Assembly: GCA_964439625.1 (NCBI GenBank)
Contig: CAYTPI010000018.1
Span: forward strand, 9,879-73,878
From: CAYTPI01 sp964439625
Lineage (GTDB): Bacteria > Chloroflexota > Anaerolineae > Aggregatilineales > UBA3940
Direction of reading: 5' to 3'
Length of the DNA stretch: 64,000 nucleotides
In this document: positions 1-8,666 of the stretch, piece by piece
How the letters are laid out: every line of letters begins with the position of its first letter
Position numbering within the stretch: position 1 is the first letter of the stretch
Notes under the pieces: generated by a model
The model's input: the letters and a program-made list of their open reading frames with translations, nothing else
Databases searched by the model: none
Told to the model about the DNA's origin: nothing
Translations under genes and position numbers: made by a program

Positions 1-2
1 AC

Positions 3-356
3 GACATCAACCGCCCCGATTATATGCTGCGGCATCTAAGAGAACTGTGGCGAGCGACCACGCTTAATCGGGGCGTGTACGGCTACTTCTGGTGGAGTCT
101 GTTAGATAACTTCGAATGGGCGGAGGGCTACGATTCCCGCTACAACTTCGGCTTATATCAAGTGGACTTCGAGACGCAAGAGCGCACACTGCGTGCCAGT
201 GGCGAACTATACCAGACGGTTGTCAAAGCAAATGCGCTTGACAGTGAAATTGCCCGCGGCTTCGCCCCCGATACTGTCGAAGAGTTATTTCCGGGGTGGG
301 CACCGGGTGCGGATGAAGCAATCAGTGAGAATGCGGAAGAAGACGCCGATGGATGA
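3..356 (+). CDS. GH1 family beta-glycosidase, C-terminal part (5' end outside window)
   Basis: This is the last ~117 codons of a glycoside hydrolase family 1 enzyme, which hydrolyses terminal beta-linked glucose or galactose from oligosaccharides. The frame is open from the first bases of the window, so the gene begins upstream. The block GYFWWSLLDNFEWAEGYDSR followed by FGLYQVDF is the C-terminal aglycone/glucose-binding signature of the family. The tail after KAN is acidic and variable. The catalytic glutamates lie outside the window and could not be checked. Confidence 0.93.
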   Translation, partial: DINRPDYMLRHLRELWRATTLNRGVYGYFWWSLLDNFEWAEGYDSRYNFGLYQVDFETQERTLRASGELYQTVVKANALDSEIARGFAPDTVEELFPGWAPGADEAISENAEEDADG

Positions 357-371
357 AGGCTGGCCCCGCCG

Positions 372-953
372 CTAAAGCCACGCGACTAACAAGAAGTCGG
401 TGCCGCGTTCTTCAATTGTCTTCTTGAGTAAGCGACCCGTGTTCCAAGCGTCATCCACGCCGCGGTGGTGCCTGCCTTCCCATTCCAGCTTCGAGCGGCG
501 CATCGCGCTGCGAATGCCCATCTTGCCTTTACGCTGTAATTGAGCATACATCTCTTTGAAATTCACATGCTGGTCACTAAAGGGGTAGCGTACTTGTTGC
601 GCGTCGCATTGCTGTCGAAACATGCGCCGATCATAATTACCCCAGCTAACCCACACATAGGACTTAGCGGCATAGTCTTCTTCGATGCGCTGGCAAGCTT
701 CACTGAATGTTACGCCGTTGGCTGCCATCTCTGGGGTGATTGTGGTGAGTTCGGTGCAAAATTCACTGACGAACGAGTTGATCGGCTGTACTAAAATCGA
801 CTGCTTTTCAGCGAGTAAGCCGTCAGCCAGAGACAACGTGCAAAGGCCGACTTCAATGATCTCGTTTGGCACACCTGCTGGGTTGTTATTGTCCTGCCAA
901 CAAGTCGCTTCGATGTCAACGATGATCAACTTGTCTCGTTTGATTGCGGGCAT
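372..953 (-). CDS. DEDDh 3'-5' exonuclease (ERI-1/KapD-like)
   Basis: A 193-residue single-domain exonuclease. The three Exo motifs are visible: DIEATCW near residue 13 (first Asp and Glu), WGNYDRR near 104 (second Asp) and HRGVDDAWNTGRL near 162 (His and last Asp, the DEDDh arrangement). Proteins of this type trim 3' ends of RNA or DNA; KapD-like members are about this length. The ATG at 953 is a plausible start directly before the first motif. It is convergent with the GH1 gene and downstream of the trehalase-like gene on the same strand, with a 54-bp gap. The substrate cannot be inferred. Confidence 0.85.
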   Translation of the reverse strand: MPAIKRDKLIIVDIEATCWQDNNNPAGVPNEIIEVGLCTLSLADGLLAEKQSILVQPINSFVSEFCTELTTITPEMAANGVTFSEACQRIEEDYAAKSYVWVSWGNYDRRMFRQQCDAQQVRYPFSDQHVNFKEMYAQLQRKGKMGIRSAMRRSKLEWEGRHHRGVDDAWNTGRLLKKTIEERGTDFLLVAWL

Positions 954-1007
954 GTAGGCTCTCTAGCGGTACGCGGGATAACTTTCTGAACCCATCATAC
1001 CATGAGA

Positions 1008-2720
1008 CTAGGACCGCATGCGTTCATCGGTGCCCATTTCCGGGTCTGGCAAGTCGTGGCGGATGGCAATTGAGTCGAAGTACTGTTTGTACTTGTCGAT
1101 GCCCTCAAGTCCATTCTCGATTCGGCTGAGGCGGCTCAGAAAGGTGCCGTAACAGGCAATAGACCAACCGAAGCCTGGCAGGTTCCCGTAAAAGCCTTCC
1201 GATAACAAGACGCGGGTATCGAATTGGCACTTCTCCGGGATAGTCTGGTAGAGCAGCGAGTGTTCATCGAAGAAGGAGTGTTCCAACCAAGCGACCCAGC
1301 GCTGCATCAGTTCCGTGGCATACGTCTGAATACCGGGGATGTCGGCATACTCGTCACGCATTAGGCCCTCTACAGCGACTAACATCAGCGGGGGCCATGT
1401 ATTTAACTCCCACTGCGTGCTGGATTCAGGCCAGCCGGAGACGGTGCCAGCTAGCGGCCCACCGTAGCGCAGGTAGATGCTGGTGGAGGCCAACCCAATA
1501 TCACCGGTGTAGTAGCGCTTGAGATTCTCTAGCGTCTTTTCGGCCTGCTTGCGCGTCGCCAAACCGACAAACAGCGGAAAAATCTCTGCGGAAAGGTCGC
1601 CATATTCAATGAAGGTGCCGTCTCTTAGCGAGTAATTGCGCCAAGCGCCGTCAGCAGGGGCGTCTGGGTTCCACATCAAATCATTGATTGTCTTACCGAG
1701 CTTTTCCTGTGCGTCTTGGTACAACTGACAGCGATCCGCGTCCGGGTTTAGGTGGGTGTAATAGTCCACAAGGCGATCAAGGAGGCCCCACAGTAAGGTA
1801 TGTAGTTGTACCGCCAAATACTCTTCGCCGTATTGTGCCGTTAAACGTTGATGGTCTTTGCCATCTTGCACACCGACTAGCAGCGAGTGAAAGTGCACCG
1901 TCACATAGCGGGTGAGGAAGGGGCGTTCTTCGGGATTGTAAAAGGGCGCTTCGATTTCCCGCCCTTTGACCTCTTGGTTTTCATGGAAGCGCGGGTCTTG
2001 GCGTGGGTGGATTCGCTGGCGTCCATAATCCCACCATTCGGTGAACAGTTCTTCTTGTGCCACCCGCATCACGCGGTCAAACCAGCCGACGTGTGTGAGG
2101 TTGGTATTATCTTTGCCAAAATCTGAACGTGCCTCGAGAATTTCAAAAGCTGCGATTGCCTCAAAGGGTGGTTGTGGGTGCGAGAGAAAGTCTGTTGTTA
2201 GCGCGTTGGGAATCCGTTCGTAGGACTCAAACACCTCCACAAGGTTCAACAGTTGATTGATTGCGATTTCATCAGCACCGATTAACAACAGGAACTTGTT
2301 CTGAAAGTAGGTATCCCAGCGATACTGTTCTTGAAAGCGGAAGACGCCGGAGTCGAGTGGCTCGGTGATCTCAATGGCACTGTGAACCCCAGAATTCTTC
2401 CCATTTTCGATGCGTACCAGCCCAGTTGGTGCTAAGTAAGGGTGTTTAGCGAGATTGAGGCCTTTGCCAATTGGCGCATTGATCTCGGCTTCGAAGGTAG
2501 AATTGTGTAGGAAGCGCACAATGTATTCAAAAATTGGTTGGCGCTCACTGCGATGGGCTTCGGTTGCGTAGGTGCCTACTTCTAGTAGGCGCTTGCCGAT
2601 TGTTCTGGCTTGTTCTTCAAGTGTATCACCCAAGAAATCATAGAGGTCGGGACGAGTTTTGATGTGAGGATGCTCGTGATCTTCTGGGGCGAGCTTGTTA
2701 CGAAGGTCGTTGACGGACAT
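1008..2720 (-). CDS. GH37 trehalase-like glycoside hydrolase
   Basis: A 570-residue protein with the pattern of GH37 trehalases, (alpha/alpha)6-barrel enzymes that cleave trehalose to glucose. Visible signatures are EQYRWDTYFQNKFLL near residue 132 (family F.E.Y.WDSY), RIPNALTTDFLSHPQPPF near 170 (family RIPN.....SQPP) and STQWELNTWPPL near 434 (family QWDYPNGWAP). No signal peptide is seen, so it is probably cytoplasmic. Divergence from the classical signatures means a related alpha-glucosidase or GH63-like specificity is possible. Trehalose turnover would fit the osmotic-stress genes elsewhere in the window. Confidence 0.8.
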   Translation of the reverse strand: MSVNDLRNKLAPEDHEHPHIKTRPDLYDFLGDTLEEQARTIGKRLLEVGTYATEAHRSERQPIFEYIVRFLHNSTFEAEINAPIGKGLNLAKHPYLAPTGLVRIENGKNSGVHSAIEITEPLDSGVFRFQEQYRWDTYFQNKFLLLIGADEIAINQLLNLVEVFESYERIPNALTTDFLSHPQPPFEAIAAFEILEARSDFGKDNTNLTHVGWFDRVMRVAQEELFTEWWDYGRQRIHPRQDPRFHENQEVKGREIEAPFYNPEERPFLTRYVTVHFHSLLVGVQDGKDHQRLTAQYGEEYLAVQLHTLLWGLLDRLVDYYTHLNPDADRCQLYQDAQEKLGKTINDLMWNPDAPADGAWRNYSLRDGTFIEYGDLSAEIFPLFVGLATRKQAEKTLENLKRYYTGDIGLASTSIYLRYGGPLAGTVSGWPESSTQWELNTWPPLMLVAVEGLMRDEYADIPGIQTYATELMQRWVAWLEHSFFDEHSLLYQTIPEKCQFDTRVLLSEGFYGNLPGFGWSIACYGTFLSRLSRIENGLEGIDKYKQYFDSIAIRHDLPDPEMGTDERMRS

Positions 2721-3074
2721 AACGCAGTGCCCTATCTGATTGGTTTCGGAAATTTAGATTATTCTACCAGACGCCGCCGCTAGCCTGAAAAATACGAACA
2801 ATCGTCAATTAGGCGGGCACAACCCAGCTGCGCGCTGGGCAGTCAACAGGCAGCGCAGCGGTGCTTCGATGCTAGGCCCGCTACGAAAAAATCTGCCACT
2901 TGCCTGATGCCGATGTACACGCGCTAAGTGTGATTAGTAACTGTCGCGACTGTTGTAAAGACCTTGGGTATTCAGGCTTATTAGGCGCTTACATTGAGTG
3001 TTTCTGTTTATAATCGTAATTGGCATGCTGTTCAAGATCTGTCGGCAGCTACAGGTGACACCCACTAGAGCCTG
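2721..3074. other. Intergenic stretch without a recognised gene
   Basis: 354 bp between two minus-strand genes. I see no convincing coding frame, tRNA or repeat. A small dyad at 2823-2839 (CCCAGC, 5-nt loop, GCTGGG) has no T-tract on either side. The upstream part probably carries the promoter of the trehalase-like gene, but no clear -35/-10 pair was found. Confidence 0.4.
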
Positions 3075-3437
3075 TTAGTGGGAACGGATTATTCGTAGAC
3101 CTTCTTCAATCGAGTCCGCGTGGGCAACGTGGTTCCAAATTTCGCCGTAAAAGCGATATAGTGTCACTGATTCTCTAGATGATAAGCCAATAATTATCGC
3201 AAGTTTCTGATATGGAGACTGCAAAGCTGCGATGTGTGGCATCGCCCTGATTGCCCCATTTGGTACTTCTTGAGCGGCAGTCGCATCGATTAGCAAATAA
3301 GAATTGTTGCCGATTAATTGCATAATCTCATGCCAATTCTGATATTGCTCAATGAACTCAGCCCATGACCAAGGCCATTGTAACGTCATTATTCCAATTT
3401 GTTTATCTTGATTGTACCAATCGATGTCTACAGGCAT
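3075..3437 (-). CDS. Small STAS/SpoIIAA-like protein (paralogue family)
   Basis: A 120-residue soluble protein. It begins with a strand and a W-rich block (QWPWSWAEF near residue 20), then YLLIDATAA near 48, then a downstream helix and strand (KLAIIIGLS). This resembles STAS/SpoIIAA-like folds, where a hydrophobic strand ending in D starts the switch helix; the assignment is by pattern only. Proteins at 21222, 43521, 44157 and 63395 share the layout, so this is a dispersed family in the genome. No phosphorylatable serine is obvious after the DATA turn. It stands alone. Confidence 0.55.
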   Translation of the reverse strand: MPVDIDWYNQDKQIGIMTLQWPWSWAEFIEQYQNWHEIMQLIGNNSYLLIDATAAQEVPNGAIRAMPHIAALQSPYQKLAIIIGLSSRESVTLYRFYGEIWNHVAHADSIEEGLRIIRSH

Positions 3438-3660
3438 TATTCCTCACTTGTAAAAGACTTATTTATATAAATTTTAGCTTGTGAATATAAGAATCACCCT
3501 AACGGGATGTAACATATGAATTATAAATGTGAAAGATCTTATCTGTGGTACGATAAGCTTCGGGTGAAATTGCGCTCAAGTTATTTTTGCATCCTCCGTG
3601 TGGCTGTGGGAACATCAAGATGGTACGACAACGTTTTATTGGTGAAAAGACAGAGACATT

Positions 3661-4176
3661 GTGCTCAAAAAGACATTGCTTGCCTGCCTGATGCTCATCA
3701 TGTCAGTGACGGCAGTCACCGTGGCAAGCGCACAAGAACCAGCGCCAAACAATGATGTTACTCAAGACGAAGTGAACGAAATTGCCTCGGGCCTTTACTG
3801 CCCCGTCTGTGAAAATGTTCCGTTGGATGTATGCCCAACCCAAGCTTGTGAGGACTGGCGCGCTGAAATCCGCACGATGTTGGCTCGCGGCGAAGATGAA
3901 GCTGCGATCCAAGCGTATTTCGTTACGCGCTATGGGCAGCGTGTGCTAGCCACCCCAGAGGCGCAAGGGTTTGATCTGTTCGTTTGGCTGGTGCCGCTGC
4001 TGGGCGTCGGGGTTGGAGCGGGAATATTGTTCTTCTCGTTGAGAAAGATGGCGCCGAGTGCCATCGAAGCAACAGCAGGCAGCCTCATGTTTGAATATCG
4101 TGACCTCGACCCAGATTATGTCGAGCAGCTTGAGCGCGAACTGGCAGAGTTCAAGCAGCAGTCAACTGGGGCTTGA
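3661..4176 (+). CDS. CcmH/CycL-like cytochrome c biogenesis protein
   Basis: A 171-residue membrane-anchored protein. A signal-like N-terminus is followed by the CcmH/NrfF/CycL domain with GLYCPVCENVPLDVCP, then helices (AIQAYFVTRYGQRVL), a transmembrane segment near residues 103-125 and a short cytoplasmic tail. CcmH reduces apocytochrome c cysteines before haem attachment through its CxxC. Here a second cysteine pair (CPTQAC) follows, which is unusual against proteobacterial CcmH. The GTG at 3661 fits the signal peptide but has only a weak ribosome binding site; ATG 3691 is an alternative. No other ccm gene is adjacent, so it is an orphan. Confidence 0.82.
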   Translation: MLKKTLLACLMLIMSVTAVTVASAQEPAPNNDVTQDEVNEIASGLYCPVCENVPLDVCPTQACEDWRAEIRTMLARGEDEAAIQAYFVTRYGQRVLATPEAQGFDLFVWLVPLLGVGVGAGILFFSLRKMAPSAIEATAGSLMFEYRDLDPDYVEQLERELAEFKQQSTGA

Positions 4177-4178
4177 TG

Positions 4179-4547
4179 TCATTCTTGTGTTTCGATGAAG
4201 TCGAGCACGGCACTGTAGAGCGCCATCATCTGGGCTTCTAAATCAGTATGTTGACTCGGCAAAAATAGATCGTCACCGAGCAAACTTTTGAAGCGCCCGA
4301 CGCCACCTTCTTCGACAATGACGGGAAAGATCGGGCGTTTGCTGTCTCGGTACTGACGCACTTGCTCAACGACAGCATCATCAGCAGCCGCGGCCTCGCT
4401 AACCAGTAGAATCAGCATATCACTGTGGTGCTGAGCGGCCTGTAACAGCCGGTAGTCGGTTTCCTCATCGACGGTTCGCAGCAGCGAGTCACCAATGTCA
4501 TCGGCGAGGTCACCATCTTTATCTGCATGGCACATGGCAAAACGCAT
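4179..4547 (-). CDS. Single-domain TIR-like protein
   Basis: A 122-residue protein with a TIR-like layout: CHADKDGDLADDI at the N-terminus (compare SYSHKD..FA..L), a hydrophobic strand DMLILLVSEAA near residue 44, an acidic helix with a Glu in VVEQVRQYRD where NADase TIR domains carry the catalytic Glu, and RPIFPVIVEEGG near 73. It is slightly short for a TIR domain, has no partner domain, and its first strand diverges, so activity is uncertain. It converges on the ccmH-like gene with a 2-bp gap. A toll-like adaptor or a degenerate TIR is equally possible. Confidence 0.55.
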   Translation of the reverse strand: MRFAMCHADKDGDLADDIGDSLLRTVDEETDYRLLQAAQHHSDMLILLVSEAAAADDAVVEQVRQYRDSKRPIFPVIVEEGGVGRFKSLLGDDLFLPSQHTDLEAQMMALYSAVLDFIETQE

Positions 4548-4679
4548 GTCATCACCTATTGGGGTATTTCAATTAAGAGCCTATCCATAAATTCGCTGCG
4601 CTTATTTTAGAATGGGCTTGATTAGATACTAAATTCGGTTAATCTGCATAATATAAATGTAAGTCACACAACGAACTAC

Positions 4680-5021
4680 ATGCGACTATCCCGTAAGCAA
4701 AAACAGATTCTAACAGATATGGCAGACGGACACGTTCTCAAGGCGCACCGTGACATTAATGGGAGGAAGAAGATCCGGCTGCACCACCCCGATGATCACG
4801 AGCGCTTCGAGGGCATCCCGCGGCCTATAGTCGATGCCCTTAAGGATGCCGGCTTGTTGGCGAGTAACCAAAAGTTCCCGGCAGCCACCTACTTCCTAAC
4901 CGAGCGCGGGCGTACAGTCACGCAAGAGTTAACGGGCGAAGAAGTCAGAGCAATGGGCCCTATTCGCTTTCTGAGCAATCTCTTTAAGGCGGATGAGGAC
5001 AATGGCAGCGAAAAACCGTAG
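4680..5021 (+). CDS. Hypothetical small protein, winged-helix-like
   Basis: A 113-residue protein of unrecognised family. The N-terminal RLSRKQKQILTDMADG resembles the first helices of a winged-helix or MarR-like domain, and the segment PRPIVDALKDAGLL followed by YFLTERGRTV looks like a recognition helix and wing. This suggests a small DNA-binding protein, with low certainty. The ATG at 4680 has no strong ribosome binding site. It converges on the next gene with a 5-bp gap. Confidence 0.5.
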   Translation: MRLSRKQKQILTDMADGHVLKAHRDINGRKKIRLHHPDDHERFEGIPRPIVDALKDAGLLASNQKFPAATYFLTERGRTVTQELTGEEVRAMGPIRFLSNLFKADEDNGSEKP

Positions 5022-5026
5022 TCTCG

Positions 5027-6622
5027 TTATTGCTGCAAGTTACTCAAGGCCAACAGCATCTGCGCGGCTTGCGGATGCACTGGGTTCAGCAGCAGCACAT
5101 TCTCCAACGCGCTGGTCGCCATCTCAGGCTCGTTGAGCAGCACCAATGTAACCGCCAAGCCGTAATAAACATCCTCGTGAATAACGCCTGCATTCAAGGC
5201 AGCTATGTAATGATCTCTTGCCTCCGGCAGCAAACCAAGCTCGAAATAGACCGCCGCCAAACTGTATAGAATGTTATCTTGTGGCCCCAGTGAGAAGCCC
5301 ATCGCTTTGATGCGCGGCAGCAAATCAGCGATTTGACGTGTGTACACACCCCGATAGTCACGTAGCAGCGTCACGAGGCGCGGTGTGCTCAGGCGAAATA
5401 AGCGTGGATTGTAACGGCTGGTGCGCAGCGCCGCGAGGATTTGCTCGATGCTCATCCGCTCGATTTGCTGCTCGACGATCACTGCCAGTTCAAAGATATC
5501 GTCGGGGCCGTAGTCAACAAAATGTTCGATAAACGCTCGTTCCGTCTGCGTGAAGCGCTGTGCTTCATCGACGGCAAGCAGCGCGATAGATGTCAGTTCG
5601 TCGTGGCGGTGCCCTGTTGTCAACGGGCGAGCACCGTCTTTCTGAAAGACAGCCAGCAGCGCATGGAAATTGACCCGGCTGTAGAACGTATCCGCATAGG
5701 CGACAACTTCCGGCAGCGGCTGCCCCCTGAGGTCCTCCGCTTGGGCGCTGCCGCCATCAACTGAGAGCAATACAAAGCCCGCCTCGGAGAGTTTTTCTAA
5801 GCGGCGTAGGCAGTCAATCGCGGCAATGGGTACGCTGATGTGCGTCTGCATGAAGGTGGTTCGATAGAGCTCAAGCAACTCGGTGAGTACCGGTTGATCA
5901 GGATAAGGCCGTAAGTTGGGTTCGTGCTGCGTTGCACCGAGGTCAAGCTGCATGGCCTCATCAGCAGCAAACCGTGCGTTCTCCCTGAACAGCACATCAT
6001 GCACAAGACCTTGGGTAATATAGAACAAATCTGACGGAAGCGCGGAAAATAGGTAGTTTGCCATCACAATCAGGGGTGTTTTAAGCTGGCCCGCTTCGAT
6101 GCGTTCACCAGAGACGCGCAAGTGCAAGCTGGTGCTTGTCAGTGCATCAAAGTAAGCGAAGTCTAGCAGGCCCTGCTCAATGAAGGTCTGCAACAGTGGG
6201 TGCTGCTGGGCGAAGTCTAAGGTCTCCTCAACGAATTCAGTTACAATGTAGCGTAAGGGCGGCAGTGTCAGCTCAGCGTCTGCTTTGATCACCGTAAAAG
6301 CAGTCAAGAAGTTGAAGGCAAACCGCCCAACACCTGCACCAAGATCAACCAGATAAAACGGTCGTGCATCATCAGGGTACAACAAGGCCCAATCAGTGAG
6401 GGTTGCAGTGACGAACGCTGCGCAGTGCATCGCCATTTGGGGGTTGCTCGTTCCGAGGTCGGGAATCGGTTGTTTCAGGCGCCACGCATCCACCCCTTGT
6501 TGGGCGAAGGCTGCCGGTTGATCACGCCAGAAGGGTGCGTCGTAAAATCGATAAGGTTCAGGCACAGTAGTCTCTTGGGTTGGGTCAGCTACCAGTGAGA
6601 ATGGTAGCGACCGACACAGCAA
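5027..6622 (-). CDS. SAM-dependent methyltransferase (MidA-like) with C-terminal TPR
   Basis: About 512-531 residues. The N-terminal half has a Rossmann methyltransferase core: VDLGAGVGRFAFNFL near residue 92 (SAM motif I), YIVTEFVEETLDFA (acidic loop) and LIVMANYLFSALPSDL near 185, like the MidA/PF02636 group. The C-terminal third holds TPR-type helical pairs (LAAVYFELGLLPEARDHY; a second copy follows). MidA-like enzymes methylate respiratory-complex or other proteins; TPRs would mediate partner binding. The first in-frame start is a TTG at 6622. A GTG at 6565, just before PEPYRFYDAPFW, is as plausible and would give the shorter form. Confidence 0.7.
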   Translation of the reverse strand: MLCRSLPFSLVADPTQETTVPEPYRFYDAPFWRDQPAAFAQQGVDAWRLKQPIPDLGTSNPQMAMHCAAFVTATLTDWALLYPDDARPFYLVDLGAGVGRFAFNFLTAFTVIKADAELTLPPLRYIVTEFVEETLDFAQQHPLLQTFIEQGLLDFAYFDALTSTSLHLRVSGERIEAGQLKTPLIVMANYLFSALPSDLFYITQGLVHDVLFRENARFAADEAMQLDLGATQHEPNLRPYPDQPVLTELLELYRTTFMQTHISVPIAAIDCLRRLEKLSEAGFVLLSVDGGSAQAEDLRGQPLPEVVAYADTFYSRVNFHALLAVFQKDGARPLTTGHRHDELTSIALLAVDEAQRFTQTERAFIEHFVDYGPDDIFELAVIVEQQIERMSIEQILAALRTSRYNPRLFRLSTPRLVTLLRDYRGVYTRQIADLLPRIKAMGFSLGPQDNILYSLAAVYFELGLLPEARDHYIAALNAGVIHEDVYYGLAVTLVLLNEPEMATSALENVLLLNPVHPQAAQMLLALSNLQQ

Positions 6623-6752
6623 TAGGCCAATCGATTTTACTGCACATCGTTACAAGTTGAATCAGCATAAAGCCCGTACTACGAGTACAATTAGAAATAA
6701 ATGAGGTTGCCGCAGTCATTCCCACCAGTACCAGCGGCTCGGTAATCATCGC

Positions 6753-8558
6753 TTGACAACTATCCAGAATAGGGATACTCAATTGCTCACCACTGAGTTA
6801 CTCCGCACGGTCAGCAGGCGCTTTGCAGCGGCTGGTTCTGCTTTTGAGATGCTCAATACCTTTGCCGGCCCTCTACTAGACGGGCAGATTACGGAAGCAG
6901 CCCCACATGTACTGCGTCTGTTTGAGGTGATCAACAATGAGCGCGGCTGGCCCCGCCAGTTGACGCTCACCGCCAGCACAGAAGACAACCCACTGGTTGA
7001 GTCCGTTTATGAGTTTCGGGCAGAGGTGCCGCGAGCATTGCATCGGGTGCCACCACTCTGGGCCCACTACCCAGTGTTGGGGCCGTCCGGCGGGCCAGAC
7101 AGCCGTAAACTACAGCACAGCCAAGCCTTCGCCGCAGAAAACGCCACAGCCCTCACGCTGATTCCACTCGCCAACCGGGCTGGTAAGTGGGTGGGGGTGG
7201 TCAGTGCGACTTGGCTCGACTCATTCGAACTCCCTGATGACCTCGCCGCTTACATCTCCGTCTACGGCCCTCTGTTGAGTATGTGGTTCCAAACGGATTG
7301 GCTGGAACGACAGGTCGAAGGGTTAGAACAACAAGCACCCTCACCGGACGAAAGCAGATTCAGGCAGATCATATTAGGGCAGCAGCGCGACCTTGCGCAG
7401 CTCAACGATCAACTGGCCGAAGCAGAAAACCGGTTTCAGGAGATAGCCAACAGCGCACCTATGTTGGTTTGGGTTGGTGATGCAGATGGGCAATTTACAT
7501 TTATCAATTCGGCTTTTTGCTTATATGTGGGTCTTTCAACAGAGGCACTTATTGAAACCGGTTGGGACGGTTTGCTGCACCCAAGCCAATCAGAAAATTT
7601 TCAGCAAACGTACCGGGAGGCATTGGCGGCACAAGATTCCTTCCAAATAGAGATACGTTTGCGCGCCAGCGGTGGTCAGTACCGTTGGCATATGTGTACT
7701 GCTTGGCCCCGATCCCGCCCTGACGGAACGTTTTATGGTTTTGTCGGCACCTGTAACGACATCCATGATCGGATAGAACAACAGAGCGATCTGGAAGTAG
7801 CCAATAACGCGCTCGCCCAAAGTGTGACCCAACAATCTGATGCCCTCGAAAGTGCCAACCGGGAACTCCAGCGGATGGCGGCGATCAAGGATGAATTCCT
7901 CGCCAGCATCTCGCACGAGATTAGGACGCCGATTGCCAACCTGAAGCTCTACCATGCCTTACTGAGCAGCCGCCCAGAAAAGCTCGACAGCTACGTCTTT
8001 ACCCTCAACCGGGAGACCGAACGCTTGAGCAGCATCGTTGACGAGTTGATCGCCGTGGCGGATATGAGCAAAGGGTATGTGTCGCTGTCGTTCGGCACCA
8101 TCAACCTGACGGAACTGGTGAAGCAATATCTGAAAGACCGGCGCTACTTCACAGAGGAGCATGAGGTGCTGCTGGAGTTTTACCCAGAGAGCGGCTTGCC
8201 CACCATCCGTGGGGATGCGCTTCAACTAGAGCGAGCGCTCGGCATTTTGCTGAGTAACGCCGTTAACTACACCGTCCGCGGCGACCGGATCGCCGTCTAT
8301 ACCCTGGTTGACTGGCAAGAAGGCCAGCAGTGGGTCGGGTTTTCCGTGGTAGACAACGGACCAGGCATCCATGAAGCGGATCAGGAAAAACTGTTTGAAC
8401 CCTTCTTCCGGGGCGAAGCCAGCCGTGAGGCGAACGCGCCCGGCACCGGGCTAGGGTTGTCGATCCTCAAGGAGATTGTCTTGCAGCATGGCGGGCATAT
8501 TGACCTCGAGTCGGATCAAAACGGCACGCGCTTCACGGTTTGGCTGCCCGCCCACTAG
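6753..8558 (+). CDS. PAS-domain sensor histidine kinase
   Basis: A 601-residue soluble kinase. Residues 1-190 look GAF-like, 226-345 form a PAS domain with PAC extension (FGF-type ending YGFVGTCNDIHDR), and a coiled coil leads to HisKA with FLASISHEIRTPI (phosphoacceptor His near 388). The HATPase domain has an N-box (ILLSNAVNYT), DNGPGIHEAD and GTGLGLSILKEI. All catalytic boxes are intact, unlike the kinase module at 30224. No membrane segment is present, so it senses an intracellular cue. TTG 6753 is the longest start; TTG 6783 sits behind a better AGGGA. No response regulator is adjacent. Confidence 0.9.
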   Translation: MTTIQNRDTQLLTTELLRTVSRRFAAAGSAFEMLNTFAGPLLDGQITEAAPHVLRLFEVINNERGWPRQLTLTASTEDNPLVESVYEFRAEVPRALHRVPPLWAHYPVLGPSGGPDSRKLQHSQAFAAENATALTLIPLANRAGKWVGVVSATWLDSFELPDDLAAYISVYGPLLSMWFQTDWLERQVEGLEQQAPSPDESRFRQIILGQQRDLAQLNDQLAEAENRFQEIANSAPMLVWVGDADGQFTFINSAFCLYVGLSTEALIETGWDGLLHPSQSENFQQTYREALAAQDSFQIEIRLRASGGQYRWHMCTAWPRSRPDGTFYGFVGTCNDIHDRIEQQSDLEVANNALAQSVTQQSDALESANRELQRMAAIKDEFLASISHEIRTPIANLKLYHALLSSRPEKLDSYVFTLNRETERLSSIVDELIAVADMSKGYVSLSFGTINLTELVKQYLKDRRYFTEEHEVLLEFYPESGLPTIRGDALQLERALGILLSNAVNYTVRGDRIAVYTLVDWQEGQQWVGFSVVDNGPGIHEADQEKLFEPFFRGEASREANAPGTGLGLSILKEIVLQHGGHIDLESDQNGTRFTVWLPAH

Positions 8559-8666
8559 CGCTGGGTTGCAATGACGCTTGACACGCAATCAAAAAGGCCC
8601 TACGCTGCAAACAAACTGGCAGCCCTTTCTGCTGGAACCCATGTGAAGCATCAAGGAGAAACCCCC

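Noticed and set aside
3516..3755. Short frame upstream of ccmH as a gene
   Set aside because: It overlaps the ccmH start in another frame and has no protein-like composition.
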